Below are positions 35,913-44,100 of a stretch of DNA of 64,000 bases, in pieces; within the stretch, counting starts at the first letter, position 1; each line of letters opens with the position of its first letter. A model generated the notes under the pieces. The model did not search any database. It saw nothing but the letters and a program-made list of their open reading frames with translations, and was not told where the DNA came from. The position numbers and the translations under genes are program-made. Source of the DNA: Sedimentisphaerales bacterium (GTDB taxonomy: Bacteria; Planctomycetota; Phycisphaerae; Sedimentisphaerales; Anaerohalosphaeraceae); NCBI GenBank assembly GCA_016926155.1, contig JAFGPC010000171.1:1-64000 (forward strand). The letters are read 5' to 3'.

Positions 35913-35932
35913 CCACAATATGTTGTGTTTCC
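35913..35932. repeat. Dyad element copy 2 within a longer hairpin
   Basis: The same 16 bases CCACAATATGTTGTGT, here followed by TTCCC. The symmetry extends outward to TTGGG (35904) and CCCAA (35931), giving an imperfect 13-bp stem with two bulged bases. It ends about 10 bases before the AGGAGG of the small frame at 35957, so a folded transcript could affect its translation. Confidence 0.6.
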
Positions 35933-35956
35933 CAACTTTGAGCAGGAGGTAACGAC

Positions 35957-36100
35957 ATGCGCTTAAAAAAAATATCTCCCCCGGTTTTTGCGTCCTATAA
36001 TCGCAAAACAGGGCGGAATTATGACAACAGAGCTTTAGCCCATCCGTCTTTGCAATCGTGTCTTAGACCGGATTGCGGTGGAATGATACGAGTTTCTTAG
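35957..36100 (+). CDS. Possible small gene, 47 residues
   Basis: A 48-codon frame (MRLKKISPPVFASYNRKTG...) begins 7 bases after a perfect AGGAGGT. It ends 4 bases inside the 3' end of the opposing gspM gene. The product is basic and has two cysteines near its end (SCLRPDCGG). I recognise no family. The ribosome site and the hairpin just upstream are the main reasons for listing it; codon content is otherwise ambiguous. Confidence 0.35.
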   Translation: MRLKKISPPVFASYNRKTGRNYDNRALAHPSLQSCLRPDCGGMIRVS

Positions 36101-36600
36101 TCGTATGTGTAGGAGAACTTCAGGTAGACCTTCCAGGAATCCTTGGTGTTTGCCACCTTGGTCAAGGTTAGCGTATCGCAATTCAGGTCCGGCCAGTTGG
36201 TCAGAATACGGGTCAGGAAACTGCTGAGCTTTTGAATGTCTATCGTATCGATCGTTACATCGGCCGTTTGTATCTTCTTGTCTTTGACGATGGGCGGCTT
36301 GCTGGAAACGCGATATACAGTGGTGGGGATGCCATACGAGCGGGCCAGCGCATCGATCACATTGGCGTAATCGAATTCTTTGGCGTTGGTATTGCTTTCC
36401 TTGTAACTTCTCCGTGAGGGGTCCAGCTCGAGAATACTATGGAGCCGCTCGCGCACCATCGTCCATTCGGTTTGTTCTTCCATCCATGTCCCGGCGGCGG
36501 AAGCAGAAACAGCAATGCTGAAAACCAGCCAGCAGGCGCCCAGTATGGGAATCAGGAAAAAATAAAAATTCCGATTATGAATCGCCTCGCGTATATCCAT
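36097..36600 (-). CDS. gspM: Type II secretion protein GspM-like (locus 2)
   Basis: A 167-residue protein with a short cytoplasmic start, one transmembrane helix (about residues 13-35, YFFLIPILGACWLVFSIAV) and a periplasmic domain with a coiled-coil region and a ferredoxin-like part (VTIDTIDIQKLSSFLTRI, then LTLTKVANTKDSWKVYLKF). This matches GspM/PilO topology. GspM pairs with GspL at the inner membrane. Assigned by position as the last gene after the L gene (1-base gap) and by topology; sequence similarity is weak, as is usual for GspM. Confidence 0.7.
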   Translation of the reverse strand: MDIREAIHNRNFYFFLIPILGACWLVFSIAVSASAAGTWMEEQTEWTMVRERLHSILELDPSRRSYKESNTNAKEFDYANVIDALARSYGIPTTVYRVSSKPPIVKDKKIQTADVTIDTIDIQKLSSFLTRILTNWPDLNCDTLTLTKVANTKDSWKVYLKFSYTYD

Positions 36601-36601
36601 A

Positions 36602-38074
36602 TTATTCTCCCTTTAATGCAAGATTCACAGTAAAAGCGTCTCGGTTGCCGTCGCTTTGAATGACTTCATTCACTTTTTCCAGACGCTCATGCCCGCCCAG
36701 CGCATCCAGCAGTTTCTGGAGATGTTCCCTTCCCGCGGCGCTGCCCCGGGTGTCTCCGCTGACCTTGATGGTCTTGGAAGACAGCGTGATCGCCTTAATG
36801 TTCAGATCGATGGCATTGGGATTTTTCTGCGCTTCGGGATCCGCGTTCATTGCCTTGTTGAACGCGTCAAGCACATACGTCAACTTGGATGGAACCGAAT
36901 CATCCTGGCCGGCGATGCCTCCCTTTTTCTTAAGGGAGCGAATGACTCCATCCAGCTTGGTATGCGGTGTGATTTTATCGGGAAGCGGTGATTGCATCAC
37001 CCGTCGGTATTCTCCGGTAAGTTTTGCCCGCAATGCCTCGGTTTGCTCTTTGGTCCGGCTTGCTTTGCCGTAAAACAACATCCCTATCGCGACAAAGATT
37101 ACCCCCGCGGCAACCGCGACAATCCGCAGCATGCGCTCCACCATCATTCGTTTGCCAAGAAACGGGGCAAAATCTTCCCGGTAATCGGCGTGCTTATGCC
37201 GGGGGCCCGGATGGGTCGCGGCACAGGCGGCCGCCAGTCGGACCATATCGGGACAGGCCGTCGCCGCAGTCTCCGGCGTCTGGGCCAGCCGCGTCAGGGA
37301 AACAATCTGAACGTCCAAACCGGTTCGTTCTTTCAATATATCCAGATGAACCGAATCGGTCATCCCCCCCAAAAACAATTGGTCTATCGGAGTCCCGGCG
37401 CTCCAGGACGCTATTGTGATGGGGATCTCACGCCTCAATACCGGCATGCGGTCGGAGGAAGAACCCAGAACAAAGCTGCGCATCTCGGCCGCCATCTCTG
37501 ATTGAGACGGGCGGATCATATAGCAGACATCCTGAGACAGCAGAACAAACATTGGATGGCTCTCGTCGGGAATGACGAACCGCTGCTCAATGAATCGGGC
37601 CAGACACACCAGATCGGGTTCCATTGTTGTCGGATCCAGGTTCCGGGCCTGTAACAAATCCAATACTCCGGTCAAAACGCCCTTGTCGGCCGTAAACGCC
37701 GTTACATGGGAGCCTCGCTCTCCTTTGCGGGTCACGCAGGAAGCCACCACCAGATGGGTGGCATCGGTTGCGACGGCCTCTTCGACATCAAACTTGATCG
37801 TGCTTTGGATTTGCTTGTGCTCCGTAAATTCCGAACGCAGGCTGTGTTGTGTGGAAAAAGGGCAATCCAAAGCTACGAAAACCTCGTCGTACTTCCAGCC
37901 CCGTGAGGCCGTCTGGCGGGCGATTTCCGTCGCCAGTGCATCCATCGACGACTCCGAAGTTGCTATAGATACGACAAACGCATCCTGCACCTGTCCCGCC
38001 TGCCTGGCCGAGGCCAGGACCACGGTAGCCGACTGCTGGGACAAGTGAATTCCCAAACGATTATTCTGTTCCAC
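36602..38074 (-). CDS. gspL: Type II secretion protein GspL-like (PilM-PilN-like fusion, locus 2)
   Basis: A 490-residue protein. The first 330 residues are an actin-like ASKHA/PilM-type domain (LGIHLSQQSATVVLASAR, then FKYDEVFVALDCPFSTQ and QIQSTIKFDVEEA). A transmembrane helix follows near 345-365 (MLRIVAVAAGVIFVAIGMLFYG). The periplasmic part is coiled-coil and then a ferredoxin-like domain with LNIKAITLSSKTIKVSGDT. This is the GspL layout, which equals PilM plus PilN. Start is GTG at 38074, 8 bases after GGAG. It links the ATPase to GspM and GspC. Confidence 0.78.
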   Translation of the reverse strand: MEQNNRLGIHLSQQSATVVLASARQAGQVQDAFVVSIATSESSMDALATEIARQTASRGWKYDEVFVALDCPFSTQHSLRSEFTEHKQIQSTIKFDVEEAVATDATHLVVASCVTRKGERGSHVTAFTADKGVLTGVLDLLQARNLDPTTMEPDLVCLARFIEQRFVIPDESHPMFVLLSQDVCYMIRPSQSEMAAEMRSFVLGSSSDRMPVLRREIPITIASWSAGTPIDQLFLGGMTDSVHLDILKERTGLDVQIVSLTRLAQTPETAATACPDMVRLAAACAATHPGPRHKHADYREDFAPFLGKRMMVERMLRIVAVAAGVIFVAIGMLFYGKASRTKEQTEALRAKLTGEYRRVMQSPLPDKITPHTKLDGVIRSLKKKGGIAGQDDSVPSKLTYVLDAFNKAMNADPEAQKNPNAIDLNIKAITLSSKTIKVSGDTRGSAAGREHLQKLLDALGGHERLEKVNEVIQSDGNRDAFTVNLALKGE

Positions 38075-38122
38075 GGATTTGGCTCCCGTTACAAGGTAAT
38101 TTCTATTAAATCCATTCCCATT

Positions 38123-39541
38123 CTATCTCCTCGTAAGCATGGCGATGGTTTGCACCTGGCCGCCTTCTTTGACGACCGTAGCAACCGCCGAAGCCGTTGC
38201 GCTGCCCGACCAGGCCGTAATGGTTATCGAGAAAAATGTGCTCTCGGTGGCGATATACGGTTCGCATTCCCGGATGGCTGTGGCATAGCCCTTCAAAGAC
38301 TGCTTTAGATCTTCGATACTTTTGTATGGCTTTTCCCGGCGCTGGCGTATAATCTCGTCGGCGATCTCGACATGATGCCCCCCGAATGTAAACGCCGCTT
38401 CCAGCACATGCCGCGGCGCGGTGTTGATATTGATCCGCTGCGACCCCCACAAGGCCAGATATTTCAGGGCCGATTCATATCGTTTGCCGGTATCGGGAAT
38501 CGGCCGGGCCAGACGTTCCATATCCAGAGAGGAACTGTGCAGCAATCGGGCGAAATCCGCCGTGTTCATGATCGCAGGACGTGCCTGGCGAATGCTGGTG
38601 GTGCCCCTCTGGGTCAGCGGCTGGGTGGAGGTGCGAAGGCGGCTCGAACGGGAAATCGTGCGGCTGGTAATGGCTTTAGACTCCACCTGCTGCGTAACGG
38701 TGACGGGCTTGGGATCGATCGTGAAGTTCTTGATCCGTCCGATCTGGTCGAGCCGGGTTAACATATCGTCAATTTCTTCAGGATCCAACTGCATCCATTC
38801 GAAAAAGAGAACCGTGGCGTCTCTGACGGCCCGTTTTACCTTGTCGTCGGAGGTCAGCACCCAGGTCAGGGGCATTTTGGCGTTTTCGTCGGCGATTTCG
38901 ATACGCACCTTCGCCTGGCCGATCTGCACCTCGATGGGCTCTGTCACAAACGGCCAGGGCACTCCATAGGGTCCGGGAATTTCGATTTCGTTCGGGTCGG
39001 ATATCCGGCCAAATGAAGCAACTCCGTTATCGTTTCCAAAACCGCTCATACCAAATAGAGTATTCGGATCATCCCCTCCGGTAAAACCGGAGAACAAACT
39101 GGACAGGGCGTTGCCCGCGGCTCCCAATCCACTTGTGTCGAATGAACTGTTCCGCCCAGGATAGGAAGTATCCCCCTCCATCAATTCACGTTCGGCCAAT
39201 ACAACCGCCCAATCGGACAGGTATTGCTCATAATCCTCTTGCGTCATATAAAAAAGATCGGAGAAATCCGGCTGATCGGTCCGTTCGGCAAGCTTGCATT
39301 TCAGGTTGCCCATGGCCGCCAGGGCGTATTTCATCCCGGAATCGCAGGCGTAGCGGGCGTTTTGATAGTCGATCAAGAACTGCTGGCGGTGCTTGTGCGT
39401 GGCGATGTGCGAGGATAGCGTATACATGGCGGTGCTGAGCACGACCAGGATGATCAGGACGAACACCAGGGCCATCCCGCAGCGCCTATGGCGAAGCGTC
39501 GCTCGTTGCGGCTCCCAATATATTGTATTCGGTCTTGTCAT
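38123..39541 (-). CDS. gspK: Type II secretion minor pseudopilin GspK (locus 2)
   Basis: A 472-residue prepilin-like protein, longer than typical GspK (about 330). The leader region ends in RRCGMALVFVLIILVVLSTAMYTL, a pseudopilin helix in which the usual Phe-Thr is Met-Ala and +5 Glu is missing, as is normal for GspK. Body segments include LDQIGRIKNF and RININTAPRHVLEAAFTFGG, the helix-hairpin-helix-type SAM-like part, near residue 375. A Ser/Arg/Thr-rich insert around 285-320 explains part of the extra length. The ATG overlaps gspJ by 4 bases. Confidence 0.86.
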   Translation of the reverse strand: MTRPNTIYWEPQRATLRHRRCGMALVFVLIILVVLSTAMYTLSSHIATHKHRQQFLIDYQNARYACDSGMKYALAAMGNLKCKLAERTDQPDFSDLFYMTQEDYEQYLSDWAVVLAERELMEGDTSYPGRNSSFDTSGLGAAGNALSSLFSGFTGGDDPNTLFGMSGFGNDNGVASFGRISDPNEIEIPGPYGVPWPFVTEPIEVQIGQAKVRIEIADENAKMPLTWVLTSDDKVKRAVRDATVLFFEWMQLDPEEIDDMLTRLDQIGRIKNFTIDPKPVTVTQQVESKAITSRTISRSSRLRTSTQPLTQRGTTSIRQARPAIMNTADFARLLHSSSLDMERLARPIPDTGKRYESALKYLALWGSQRININTAPRHVLEAAFTFGGHHVEIADEIIRQRREKPYKSIEDLKQSLKGYATAIRECEPYIATESTFFSITITAWSGSATASAVATVVKEGGQVQTIAMLTRR

Positions 39542-40410
39542 CGCGTTTTCCGAGTCGTCTCCCGGGTCAAGTCCTCGTTTTCATTGCCTGAATATTCCTC
39601 CTGTATGTCCGAATCATCGGATTTAGATTCTGTTTCGGTTTCCTCGAAGAAGCTTATCTCATTGGGATCGTTGGAGTCGAGCCCTTCCATGTCGAACTCC
39701 TTTTTGACGAATCTGAACGGAATCGCCCGCGTCCGGTCGATCGCTACGGTCCGTGTGAAAATCTCCTCTTCGGGAATGATGACCTCTCCCAGTTCGTTTT
39801 GGATCGGCTCGGCCGTCGAAAGCGAGATGGTCACGGCATTGGGTAATTTGGACTGCGTCCAGGAATTGATAAAGGTCTCCCCATGGGGAATGAGAATTTC
39901 AATATAGGTAAGGTTATCGGCGACTTCCACAAACCGCGACACATCCTCCCGGGGCCGACCGCTCCGATCTGTATCCAGAACCGGATCTTCCAGGTGCAGG
40001 CCCTGATGAGATCGATACAGGAACAGCTTATCGTTAAAGGGATTGTAATTCGCCTGCCAGAGGACCTTTTCATACGTTTCGGGCCGGTTGGCGTTTCCGA
40101 AGTAATTGCTCTCGATGGTAAGCTGGGATACGTTATAGCCGTTATTTGTCTTATTGAGCACCATGACTCGCGTATCAAAACCCGGCATGGCCACCCGGTC
40201 CAGGTCTTCGGCTATTCGCTGCAGGATCTCGGCGGGCAGAAGATCCCTGCCCAGTCGACGGTGGATTTTATCGCTGGTATCGCGTACGCGGCTGTACACT
40301 TCCACCGCGGCGATCATCACCAGCGAGGCAATGGTCAGCACCGTCAGGATTTCAATCAGCGTAAAGGCTGTTCGTCGGTCTTTTATCCAATTGTTTTCGG
40401 TGGCGCGCAT
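39538..40410 (-). CDS. gspJ: Type II secretion minor pseudopilin GspJ (locus 2)
   Basis: A 290-residue pseudopilin. Leader MRATENNWIKDRRTA is followed by A|FTLIEILTVLTIASLV, so the residue before the cut is Ala. The body has a paired-strand domain (LPAEILQRIAEDLDRVAMPG, then FLYRSHQGLHLEDPV) and an acidic C-terminal tail (FFEETETESKSDDSDIQEE) of about 40 residues. Between gspI (6-base gap) and gspK (4-base overlap). Length and position fit J. Confidence 0.82.
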   Translation of the reverse strand: MRATENNWIKDRRTAFTLIEILTVLTIASLVMIAAVEVYSRVRDTSDKIHRRLGRDLLPAEILQRIAEDLDRVAMPGFDTRVMVLNKTNNGYNVSQLTIESNYFGNANRPETYEKVLWQANYNPFNDKLFLYRSHQGLHLEDPVLDTDRSGRPREDVSRFVEVADNLTYIEILIPHGETFINSWTQSKLPNAVTISLSTAEPIQNELGEVIIPEEEIFTRTVAIDRTRAIPFRFVKKEFDMEGLDSNDPNEISFFEETETESKSDDSDIQEEYSGNENEDLTRETTRKTR

Positions 40411-40416
40411 ATTTTT

Positions 40417-41373
40417 TTATCGTTGCATCTTTTGAAGCATCTCCAGAAGATATTGCCATTTTTGCTCCGTCGTCATGCTGTCCCAGTTGGCAGGCAGTAT
40501 GGAATCGGCATCCCCTGTGGACGTACCGCTGCCGGCCCCCCCTTCCGAAGAGGATGTATCTCCCGATCCACCGCTGGTTTCGGAACCGGGACGGAACAGG
40601 GAGCCTCCCCCCGCATAGTAGGTGGGCTTTCGGCTCATGACCTCGGTGACAAGCTCTTGGTTCTCCTGCGTCCACTGGCTAAAAGCCTGCTGGTCAAACC
40701 CATGACCGGCCAGCCAGTCGTCCTCATCCTGCCGCATCTGCGCCATCAATTCATCGTACAGGTCCGGATCGTATTCGTATTCCTGCACCCATTGTTCCCT
40801 CTGGCGTTTCTGCTTCACGAGAAGCTGATCGTATCCTTCCACATCCAGGCCCATATCGCGGAAATATTCCCGGATGACCTGCTGCCACTGGAGATATTCA
40901 TCATTCTCATTGAGAAGGTCCAGATACTCCTGCTCTTTCTGGCGCTGGTCTTCGATCTGTTTGATCTGCTTGTCGGTCAGGCTCGTGATCCAGTGCGTCA
41001 ACTGGACGGTTTGCATCTCGTTCTTGCTGTTCATATAGCCGGCCGTGCAGACCGCCTGAATCCACATACGGTTGGTGATCGGCTCATAAAACGGCTCGAC
41101 AATCGTTTCCCACTCGATTGCAGGATTCAGATCATCGATTCCAAACTCACTCGTTTCCGAAACGGAGCTTGCGCCCAGCAGTCGCTCCATGTTTTCCCTC
41201 GCTACGGTAAAAGCTCTCATCCGAAGCTCCAGATCCATCGTGGCGTCGATGCACCGATCCAAAATGACCAGTACCGTAGTCGCCAGGATCGCCAGAATCA
41301 ACGTCGCTACGGTCACCTCGAGCAAGGTGAAACCGCGCCGGCGCGGCAACAAGTTGTATCTAAAACGGCACAT
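40417..41373 (-). CDS. gspI: Type II secretion minor pseudopilin GspI (locus 2), enlarged
   Basis: A 318-residue pseudopilin. I chose the ATG at 41373, which gives leader MCRFRYNLLPRRRG and site G|FTLLEVTVATLILAI; an ATG 24 bases upstream is possible. Usual GspI length is about 125. The N-terminal 130 residues are the pseudopilin. A long Gln/Glu/Trp/Tyr-rich helical region follows (EDQRQKEQEYLDLL, then QKRQREQWVQEYEYDPDLYD) and then a Gly/Ser-rich tail. Overlaps gspH by 14 bases. Confidence 0.78.
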   Translation of the reverse strand: MCRFRYNLLPRRRGFTLLEVTVATLILAILATTVLVILDRCIDATMDLELRMRAFTVARENMERLLGASSVSETSEFGIDDLNPAIEWETIVEPFYEPITNRMWIQAVCTAGYMNSKNEMQTVQLTHWITSLTDKQIKQIEDQRQKEQEYLDLLNENDEYLQWQQVIREYFRDMGLDVEGYDQLLVKQKRQREQWVQEYEYDPDLYDELMAQMRQDEDDWLAGHGFDQQAFSQWTQENQELVTEVMSRKPTYYAGGGSLFRPGSETSGGSGDTSSSEGGAGSGTSTGDADSILPANWDSMTTEQKWQYLLEMLQKMQR

Positions 41374-41980
41374 ATTCCAAAGGTTCGGGAATCTCATATT
41401 CTCCGTTGTACATGTTGATCACCCGGCTGTATCGATTAACCACAACCGTGTACGGATTGTCGTCGGCATCCAGCAGGCCGATCTGGATGCTGTTCTGCCA
41501 GCCGGAGCGGCCGGCCAGAAGCCAAACCCGGTAGACCTCAACGGCATTGGTTTCGGCATTCCTTGTGTCCTGTCCGTCGTCAAACCGCACATATTCCAGG
41601 CGAAACTGATCCGTAAGATAACCCGTCGAAATGATTTCTTCTTCGATGGGCACTCCGTCGCTGTCCAGCTCGAAAAATGGCTTGAGCATATATACACCCT
41701 GGTCCAGATCCAGCATCACCGCATACCTCCGGTCGCTCTGGGCGGCGGCATCCTGAGCCATTTTTAACGTGCCGATGAACTCCTGGACCTGGCGGTTAAA
41801 ATCGCCCTGCAGCGCCTGGGGCATTAAATTCAGCATCACCAGACCCGTCAACATTCCCAGGACGGCAATCACCGCCAGCAGCTCAATAAAGACCAAACCA
41901 CAGCGGTTCAGCAAAGGATTCGGTCGGACGCCGCTTCGGGAAAAGCTTTTACATGGGATCCGTACTGTACAGGTCGGCAT
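41360..41980 (-). CDS. gspH: Type II secretion minor pseudopilin GspH (locus 2)
   Basis: About 206 residues with a prepilin-type helix. The cleavage motif is divergent, RCG|LVFIELLAVIAVLG, with the +5 Glu retained. The first 30 residues before it are unusually long for a leader. I chose the ATG at 41980, which has AAGG 5 bases upstream; a TTG at 41914 would give a short conventional leader but lacks a ribosome site. The body has two beta-strand blocks (YAVMLDLDQGVYMLKPFFE, then VYRVWLLAGRSGW). Overlaps gspG by 32 bases. Role as in locus 1. Confidence 0.75.
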   Translation of the reverse strand: MPTCTVRIPCKSFSRSGVRPNPLLNRCGLVFIELLAVIAVLGMLTGLVMLNLMPQALQGDFNRQVQEFIGTLKMAQDAAAQSDRRYAVMLDLDQGVYMLKPFFELDSDGVPIEEEIISTGYLTDQFRLEYVRFDDGQDTRNAETNAVEVYRVWLLAGRSGWQNSIQIGLLDADDNPYTVVVNRYSRVINMYNGEYEIPEPLEYVPF

Positions 41981-42401
41981 CAAAACCTTCGCCTCCCTCT
42001 TCCCCATCGGCGCCGAAGCTGATCAGCACAAAAGGTTTGCCGCTCTCCGGATCGCGCATGAAAATAAAATCATGGTTCCATGCATCCAGTGGAACCTGCG
42101 TTTCTTCCAGGTATCCGCCGGGCTGCCAGTTTTCCACATCGGTCGGCTGTTCGATCAGGGCCAGTAATCCTTCCTCTTCCGTGGGATATCGTCCGGTATC
42201 CAGCTTGAACAGGTTCACCGCCTGATGGAGGATTTTCAACTTGGCCTGTGTAGCTTTTTGTTTGGCTTTATCGGTGGAACCCATAAAACTCTGAATGGCC
42301 AGCCCCGCCAGGAGCCCGACGATCAGAAGTACGGCCATCACTTCCACCAGCGTGAATGCTCGTTTTTGCAGTCTTCTCCTTCTCACGGTATCCCCTTTCA
42401 T
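41949..42401 (-). CDS. gspG: Type II secretion major pseudopilin GspG (locus 2)
   Basis: A 150-residue GspG. Leader MKGDTVRRRRLQKRA is followed by A|FTLVEVMAVLLIVGLLAG. The body has NLFKLDTGRYPTEEEGLLAL, a QVPLDAWNHDF block and the calcium-loop SFGADGEEGGEGFDADLY. It differs from the locus 1 GspG in leader and mid-region but shares the C-terminal block, so the loci are old paralogues rather than recent copies. Gap of 34 bases to gspF. Confidence 0.94.
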   Translation of the reverse strand: MKGDTVRRRRLQKRAFTLVEVMAVLLIVGLLAGLAIQSFMGSTDKAKQKATQAKLKILHQAVNLFKLDTGRYPTEEEGLLALIEQPTDVENWQPGGYLEETQVPLDAWNHDFIFMRDPESGKPFVLISFGADGEEGGEGFDADLYSTDPM

Positions 42402-42435
42402 TGCTTATGATACCTTATTTTTTGATTTATTTTAT

Positions 42436-43659
42436 CTAGGCGCCGAACTGTCCGGAAGTGTACTGGATAATCGGCAGAAACGCCGCTACGGCGATAATAC
42501 CCACCAGCACCGCCATAACCAGAATAATGATCGGCTCCATCGCGGCGCTGAGCCTGTCTATTACTACATCCGAAGACGATTCCAGGTTCTCGCTGATATG
42601 CCGGAGCATCGGGCCCAGTTCTCCGCTTCGCTCGCCCACGGTCACCATATGGGCGATTGTCGGATCGATCACGCCGCTGTCGCGCAGGGGCGTGGCGATA
42701 TCGGCCCCGGAAAGGATCCGATCCCGGGCCTGACGAACGGCATCGGCCATAATGACATTACCAGTCACCTCGGCGACCACCTTGAGAGAGTCGGCCATGC
42801 TCAGGCCCGAACTGAGCAGGGTGGACAGAGTCGAAGTAAAACGGGCGGCAATGCGCTGTTTGAGCAATTTCCCGAAGACTGGAATCGATAACAGCATTTT
42901 ATCCCGCAAATAGGCGCCCCGCCGGGTCTTGAGGAATTGTCTGAGAGTAAATGTTATCGCCGCTACAATCAGGACAATTCCCAGCATCCACCAGATATTT
43001 GTTATAATCTCGCTGACCTTGACCAGCGCACGGGTAATCCAGGGGAGTGTTTGCCCTACTTTTTCGAACTGATCGGCGATTTTCGGGATGACCACTACCG
43101 TTAAAACGATGGATACGAGGATACAGAAACTCAACAGCAGAATCGGATAAATCATGGCCGTAGTCATCCTGGATTCCAGCCGCTGGCGCTTTTCCATAAA
43201 GGCGGCCATTTTGCTGAGGCTCTGCGAGAGGGTTCCCGTGACCTCGCCGACGCGGATCAGGGAGATATAGATCACATCGAAATAGTTGGTGTATTCGCTC
43301 AGGGCGTCGGCAAAGGACTCCCCCGTGACGACACGATCCCGCACATCGGTAATAGCGCTGCGAAACCGCTGATCGCCGAGTTGCTGGATCAGCACGGCCA
43401 GCGCCTCGGTCAGCTTGATCCCGGCGCTGAGCATCGTGGATAACTGGGTCGTGAATTCGGTGATCTGCCGCTTGCTGCCCCGACGCAACAGGCCCCCCAG
43501 CGAACGGGCCTCGTCCTCGAATCCGACCTCCTTGATCTCGGTAGGATGCAAACCCTTGGTGCGCAGGTGTTTTCGTGCGGCATAGGGATTTTCCGCTGTG
43601 ACCGTCCCGCGGGAGGTCTTTCGTCTTTGATCAATCGCAATGTACGCAAACCTGGGCAT
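42436..43659 (-). CDS. gspF: Type II secretion platform protein GspF (locus 2)
   Basis: A 407-residue GspF/PilC-family protein. The two cytoplasmic domains are centred near residues 65-165 (EFTTQLSTMLSAGIKLTEALAV, then VGEVTGTLSQSL) and 270-370 (RFTSTLSTLLSSGLSMADSL, then GERSGELGPMLRHI). Three transmembrane segments are present, with the last at the C-terminus. The start at 43659 has no ribosome-site match because repeat sequence of the four-helix cassette begins 8 bases upstream. See the cassette entries. Confidence 0.93.
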   Translation of the reverse strand: MPRFAYIAIDQRRKTSRGTVTAENPYAARKHLRTKGLHPTEIKEVGFEDEARSLGGLLRRGSKRQITEFTTQLSTMLSAGIKLTEALAVLIQQLGDQRFRSAITDVRDRVVTGESFADALSEYTNYFDVIYISLIRVGEVTGTLSQSLSKMAAFMEKRQRLESRMTTAMIYPILLLSFCILVSIVLTVVVIPKIADQFEKVGQTLPWITRALVKVSEIITNIWWMLGIVLIVAAITFTLRQFLKTRRGAYLRDKMLLSIPVFGKLLKQRIAARFTSTLSTLLSSGLSMADSLKVVAEVTGNVIMADAVRQARDRILSGADIATPLRDSGVIDPTIAHMVTVGERSGELGPMLRHISENLESSSDVVIDRLSAAMEPIIILVMAVLVGIIAVAAFLPIIQYTSGQFGA

Positions 43660-43666
43660 CTGTATA

Positions 43667-43696
43667 ATTGACTATTTACTATTGACTATTGATAAT
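43667..43696. repeat. Inverted repeat, left end of the four-helix-bundle cassette
   Basis: A TTGACTA-type tandem tract of 30 bases; its inner 23 bases match the right repeat in inverted orientation at 21 positions. It encodes the last codons and stop of the four-helix gene and replaces the expected ribosome site of gspF. Confidence 0.8.
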
Positions 43697-44046
43697 CTAC
43701 TATTCCGGGCCGTTTTTCGTGAGGCGAAGAAAATCTTGGTTAATTCCTGGGCCTCTTCCCAAAGGGGTTTTACTAGTTTTATCTGTAACAGATTTTCATC
43801 CATCACGAATTCCAACCAGAAACTTGTCTCATCTGCTTCTTCCACGACGATACTTAATTTGGAAACGAAACCCGCTTTTGAATGGGCGATACAAGCCGCT
43901 CGATAGTTCGCCGCTATTGAGGTGGCGCTGCGTATCAATTGCGTTCGTATATGATTACCCAGACTGTTGTCCGGCAGCGCCGCGGCCAGTTTAACCGCTC
44001 GATGCGCAAACTGCTTGGCTCTATTTTTCAAAATTTCTCTATCCAT
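43672..44046 (-). CDS. Four-helix-bundle protein (S23/intervening-sequence-protein-like)
   Basis: A 124-residue helical protein of the four-helix-bundle family first known from 23S rRNA intervening sequences. Matching segments are LKNRAKQFAHRAVKLAAALP, RTQLIRSATSIAANYRAACIAHSK and LEFVMDENLLQIKLVKPLWEEA, typical of the family. The last residues LSIVNSK come from the flanking inverted repeat. Family members form pentamers and may bind nucleic acid, but no function is established. It is unrelated to secretion and sits inside the gsp operon. It lies 4 codons before gspF on the same strand. Confidence 0.85.
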   Translation of the reverse strand: MDREILKNRAKQFAHRAVKLAAALPDNSLGNHIRTQLIRSATSIAANYRAACIAHSKAGFVSKLSIVVEEADETSFWLEFVMDENLLQIKLVKPLWEEAQELTKIFFASRKTARNSRLSIVNSK

Positions 44047-44073
44047 CGTTCGATGGCAGTCTTACAATAATCA

Positions 44074-44096
44074 ATTATCAATAGTCGATAGTCAAT
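44074..44096. repeat. Inverted repeat, right end of the four-helix-bundle cassette
   Basis: A 23-base sequence matching the inner part of the left repeat in inverted orientation at 21 of 23 positions. It ends 4 bases before the gspE stop codon region at 44101, so gspE itself is intact. Confidence 0.78.
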
Positions 44097-44100
44097 CGAA

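Larger units (their letters stand above)
35588..35956. other. Intergenic region with twin dyad elements
   Basis: About 370 bases without a recognised gene. It contains two near-identical dyads (listed separately) about 243 bases apart, a small hairpin CCTCAAT/ATTGAGG at 35689-35707, and an AT-rich middle. It lies upstream of a possible small gene at 35957. The arrangement suggests regulation rather than coding. Confidence 0.5.
43667..44096. mobile_element. Inverted-repeat-bounded cassette with a four-helix-bundle gene
   Basis: About 430 bp flanked by the inverted repeats at 43667-43696 and 44074-44096, inserted between gspE and gspF. The outer side of both repeats reads ATTGACTAT and the inner side GACTATTGATAAT. 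Every other junction in this operon except C-D is tight (0-50 bases or overlap), so the cassette looks foreign. No transposase is inside; if mobile, it is non-autonomous. Confidence 0.55.

Noticed and set aside
35670-35932. Twin dyads as NrdR boxes
   Set aside because: They match an ACACAATATATTGTGT-like box at 14 of 16 bases, but NrdR boxes occur as close tandem pairs before ribonucleotide reductase genes, and neither condition is met here.
39883-41418. Plus-strand frame of 511 codons opposite gspI/gspJ of locus 2
   Set aside because: Antisense to two genes with clear prepilin leaders; no domain seen.
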